From assembly GCA_964466455.1 (NCBI GenBank), contig CAYXNL010000054.1:1-14719 (forward strand): 14,719 bases of DNA. Reading direction: 5' to 3'. This stretch comes from S010-25 sp964466455 (GTDB taxonomy: Bacteria > Pseudomonadota > Gammaproteobacteria > SZUA-229). A program made the position numbers and the translations under genes. Position 1 is the first letter of the stretch; each line of letters starts with the position of its first letter. This document shows, piece after piece, positions 13,947 to 14,719 of this stretch. Under the pieces are notes generated by a model, which worked only from the letters and a program-made list of their open reading frames with translations, had not been told where the DNA came from and did not search any database.

Positions 13947-14012
13947 CTCCACGTGGGAATGCATACGAAAATAGTCTCTCTTTTGTCCAATCGGTAACCT
14001 ATCGGTCACCTC
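13947..14012 (+). repeat. 66-bp direct repeat, copy B
   Basis: This copy is identical to copy A (9198-9263) except for A at 13951 and G at 14004. The latter improves the dyad to GGTAACC-TATC-GGTCACC (13993-14010). Upstream, TCGTTCCTGCTCCACGTGGG (13938-13957) suggests a decayed partner arm to CGTGGGAATG. It ends 72 bp before the ATG of the delta-60-repeat protein and starts 21 bp after the right end of the MITE-like element. Confidence 0.9.
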
Positions 14013-14084
14013 CTGGTTGATAAGATTGTGGTGTTACAACAAAAAGCGATAAATGACTACTGCAATTTACAAAAGGACATTCCA

Positions 14085-14719
14085 ATGAAATCCCATTTAA
14101 AACTTCGTTTCCTGGTCTCCACCCTGACTGCACTCATGCTGAGTCTCGCGGCCCTGCCGGCCCTCGCCACACCGGGCACTATCGATACCACCTTCAACAA
14201 CGGCACGCCGGCGATTATTGACTTCAACTCTATCGGCACTTCCATTACCCCCTACGCCGCGGCCATGAACCCGCTCAACGGCGACATCCTGTGGGCAGGG
14301 GTCTATAAAGATTCCACCCCGAGTTGGGGCGGTGCGATTGTCGCCTATAAATCCGACGGTACGCTCGATCCCGCGATCGGCGGCAACGGGACAATCACCC
14401 TGACCGCCGACCAGGTCGGCTTCACCGGCGGCTACCTGAATTTCAACGCCATCGCCGTGGACAGCCAGGGCCGGATTCTCGCCGCCGGCGAGGTCGATGA
14501 CGCGGGACTTACCACCTTCGACATGGTGCTCGCGCGCTTCCAGCCCGACGGCACGCTCGATACCGGCTTCGGTACGGCGGGCACCGGCATCGTGGTTGCC
14601 CCGCTCAATACCCAGGCCGAGGGTACCGGACTCTCGCTCACCACCGACGGCCATATCCTCGTCACCGGCCACACCGCGTCCCCGCTCACGGTGTGGCGAT
14701 TCAAGCCCGACGGCACGGC
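14085..14719 (+). CDS. Secreted delta-60-repeat protein, 3' end beyond the window
   Basis: An open frame from ATG 14085 runs to the window edge (211 codons seen). AAAAGGA at 14071-14077 is a good ribosome binding site. The N-terminus is a signal peptide (KSHLKLR basic start, hydrophobic core, likely cleavage after PALA, about residue 28). The mature part shows repeated units with the delta-60 pattern (A-R/Y-DGTLD-FG-G): TPGTIDTTFNNGTPAII, then IVAYKSDGTLDPAIGGNGTI, then LARFQPDGTLDTGFGTAGTG, then a third starting VWRFKPDGT. These repeats are thought to form beta-propeller-like folds in exported proteins. The region is distinctly GC-rich, with strong use of GCC, CTC and GGC, unlike the window's left half. 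The long minus-strand frames here are shadows. The function and C-terminal sorting signal are not visible. Confidence 0.85.
   Translation, partial: MKSHLKLRFLVSTLTALMLSLAALPALATPGTIDTTFNNGTPAIIDFNSIGTSITPYAAAMNPLNGDILWAGVYKDSTPSWGGAIVAYKSDGTLDPAIGGNGTITLTADQVGFTGGYLNFNAIAVDSQGRILAAGEVDDAGLTTFDMVLARFQPDGTLDTGFGTAGTGIVVAPLNTQAEGTGLSLTTDGHILVTGHTASPLTVWRFKPDGT

Noticed and set aside
13406..14012. Short repeats as a CRISPR array
   Set aside because: The copies are few, unevenly spaced by hundreds to thousands of bases, and no regular spacers or cas genes are present.
14097..14672. Minus-strand 191-codon frame at the right end
   Set aside because: It is antisense to the delta-60-repeat protein, which has a ribosome binding site, a signal peptide and recognisable repeats. 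High GC makes long spurious frames common.

Overview
The window looks like chromosomal DNA of a Gram-negative proteobacterium, probably a gammaproteobacterium. It carries a tripartite RND efflux operon with an outer-membrane channel, lipoprotein signal peptides, a tRNA gene with an encoded CCA end, and homologues of enterobacterial YeaO and YgaP-tail proteins. No species can be named from the sequence alone. Base composition changes along the window. Positions 1-9000 are moderately AT-rich housekeeping-like DNA. The genes from about 9.6 kb onward become GC-richer, most strongly after 11.1 kb and after 14.08 kb.

Left part (1-8108): the 3' part of an APC-superfamily permease is followed by a heavy-metal efflux block, all on the + strand. 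The block holds a small secreted Cys/His protein of the CzcI-like kind, a TolC/CzcC-type outer-membrane channel, a periplasmic adaptor, a CzcA/CusA-type RND pump, and a PII-like protein overlapping the pump's stop codon. The last four genes are tightly packed (4-nt overlap, 24-nt gap, 1-nt overlap) and read as one operon. Channel, adaptor and pump should form one envelope-spanning cation exporter, and the PII-like protein is a plausible modulator or sensor. The metal cannot be assigned: the pump lacks both the DFG motif of Zn/Co/Cd pumps and, by eye, an in-register Met triad of Cu/Ag pumps.

Middle (8315-9008): tRNA-Pro(CGG), then a convergent two-gene minus-strand unit encoding a DUF2892 membrane protein and a DUF488 (YeaO-like) protein.

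Right part (9009-14719): an accessory-looking region of secreted proteins and repeats. It contains an unrecognised 492-aa lipoprotein, a 723-aa lipoprotein made of 14 beta-propeller blades arranged as 2 x 7, a decayed second copy of that gene's leader, an orphan XRE-type antitoxin-like regulator, a 109-bp MITE-like element with GTAA ends, and the start of a delta-60-repeat secreted protein that runs off the window. A 66-bp direct repeat (64/66 identical) lies at 9198 and 13947, with a degenerate 36-bp copy at 13341. Each copy ends 57-72 bp before an ATG with a good ribosome binding site that opens a signal-peptide-like or lipobox-like sequence. This repeat, the double propeller and the decayed paralogue are the most unusual parts of the window.
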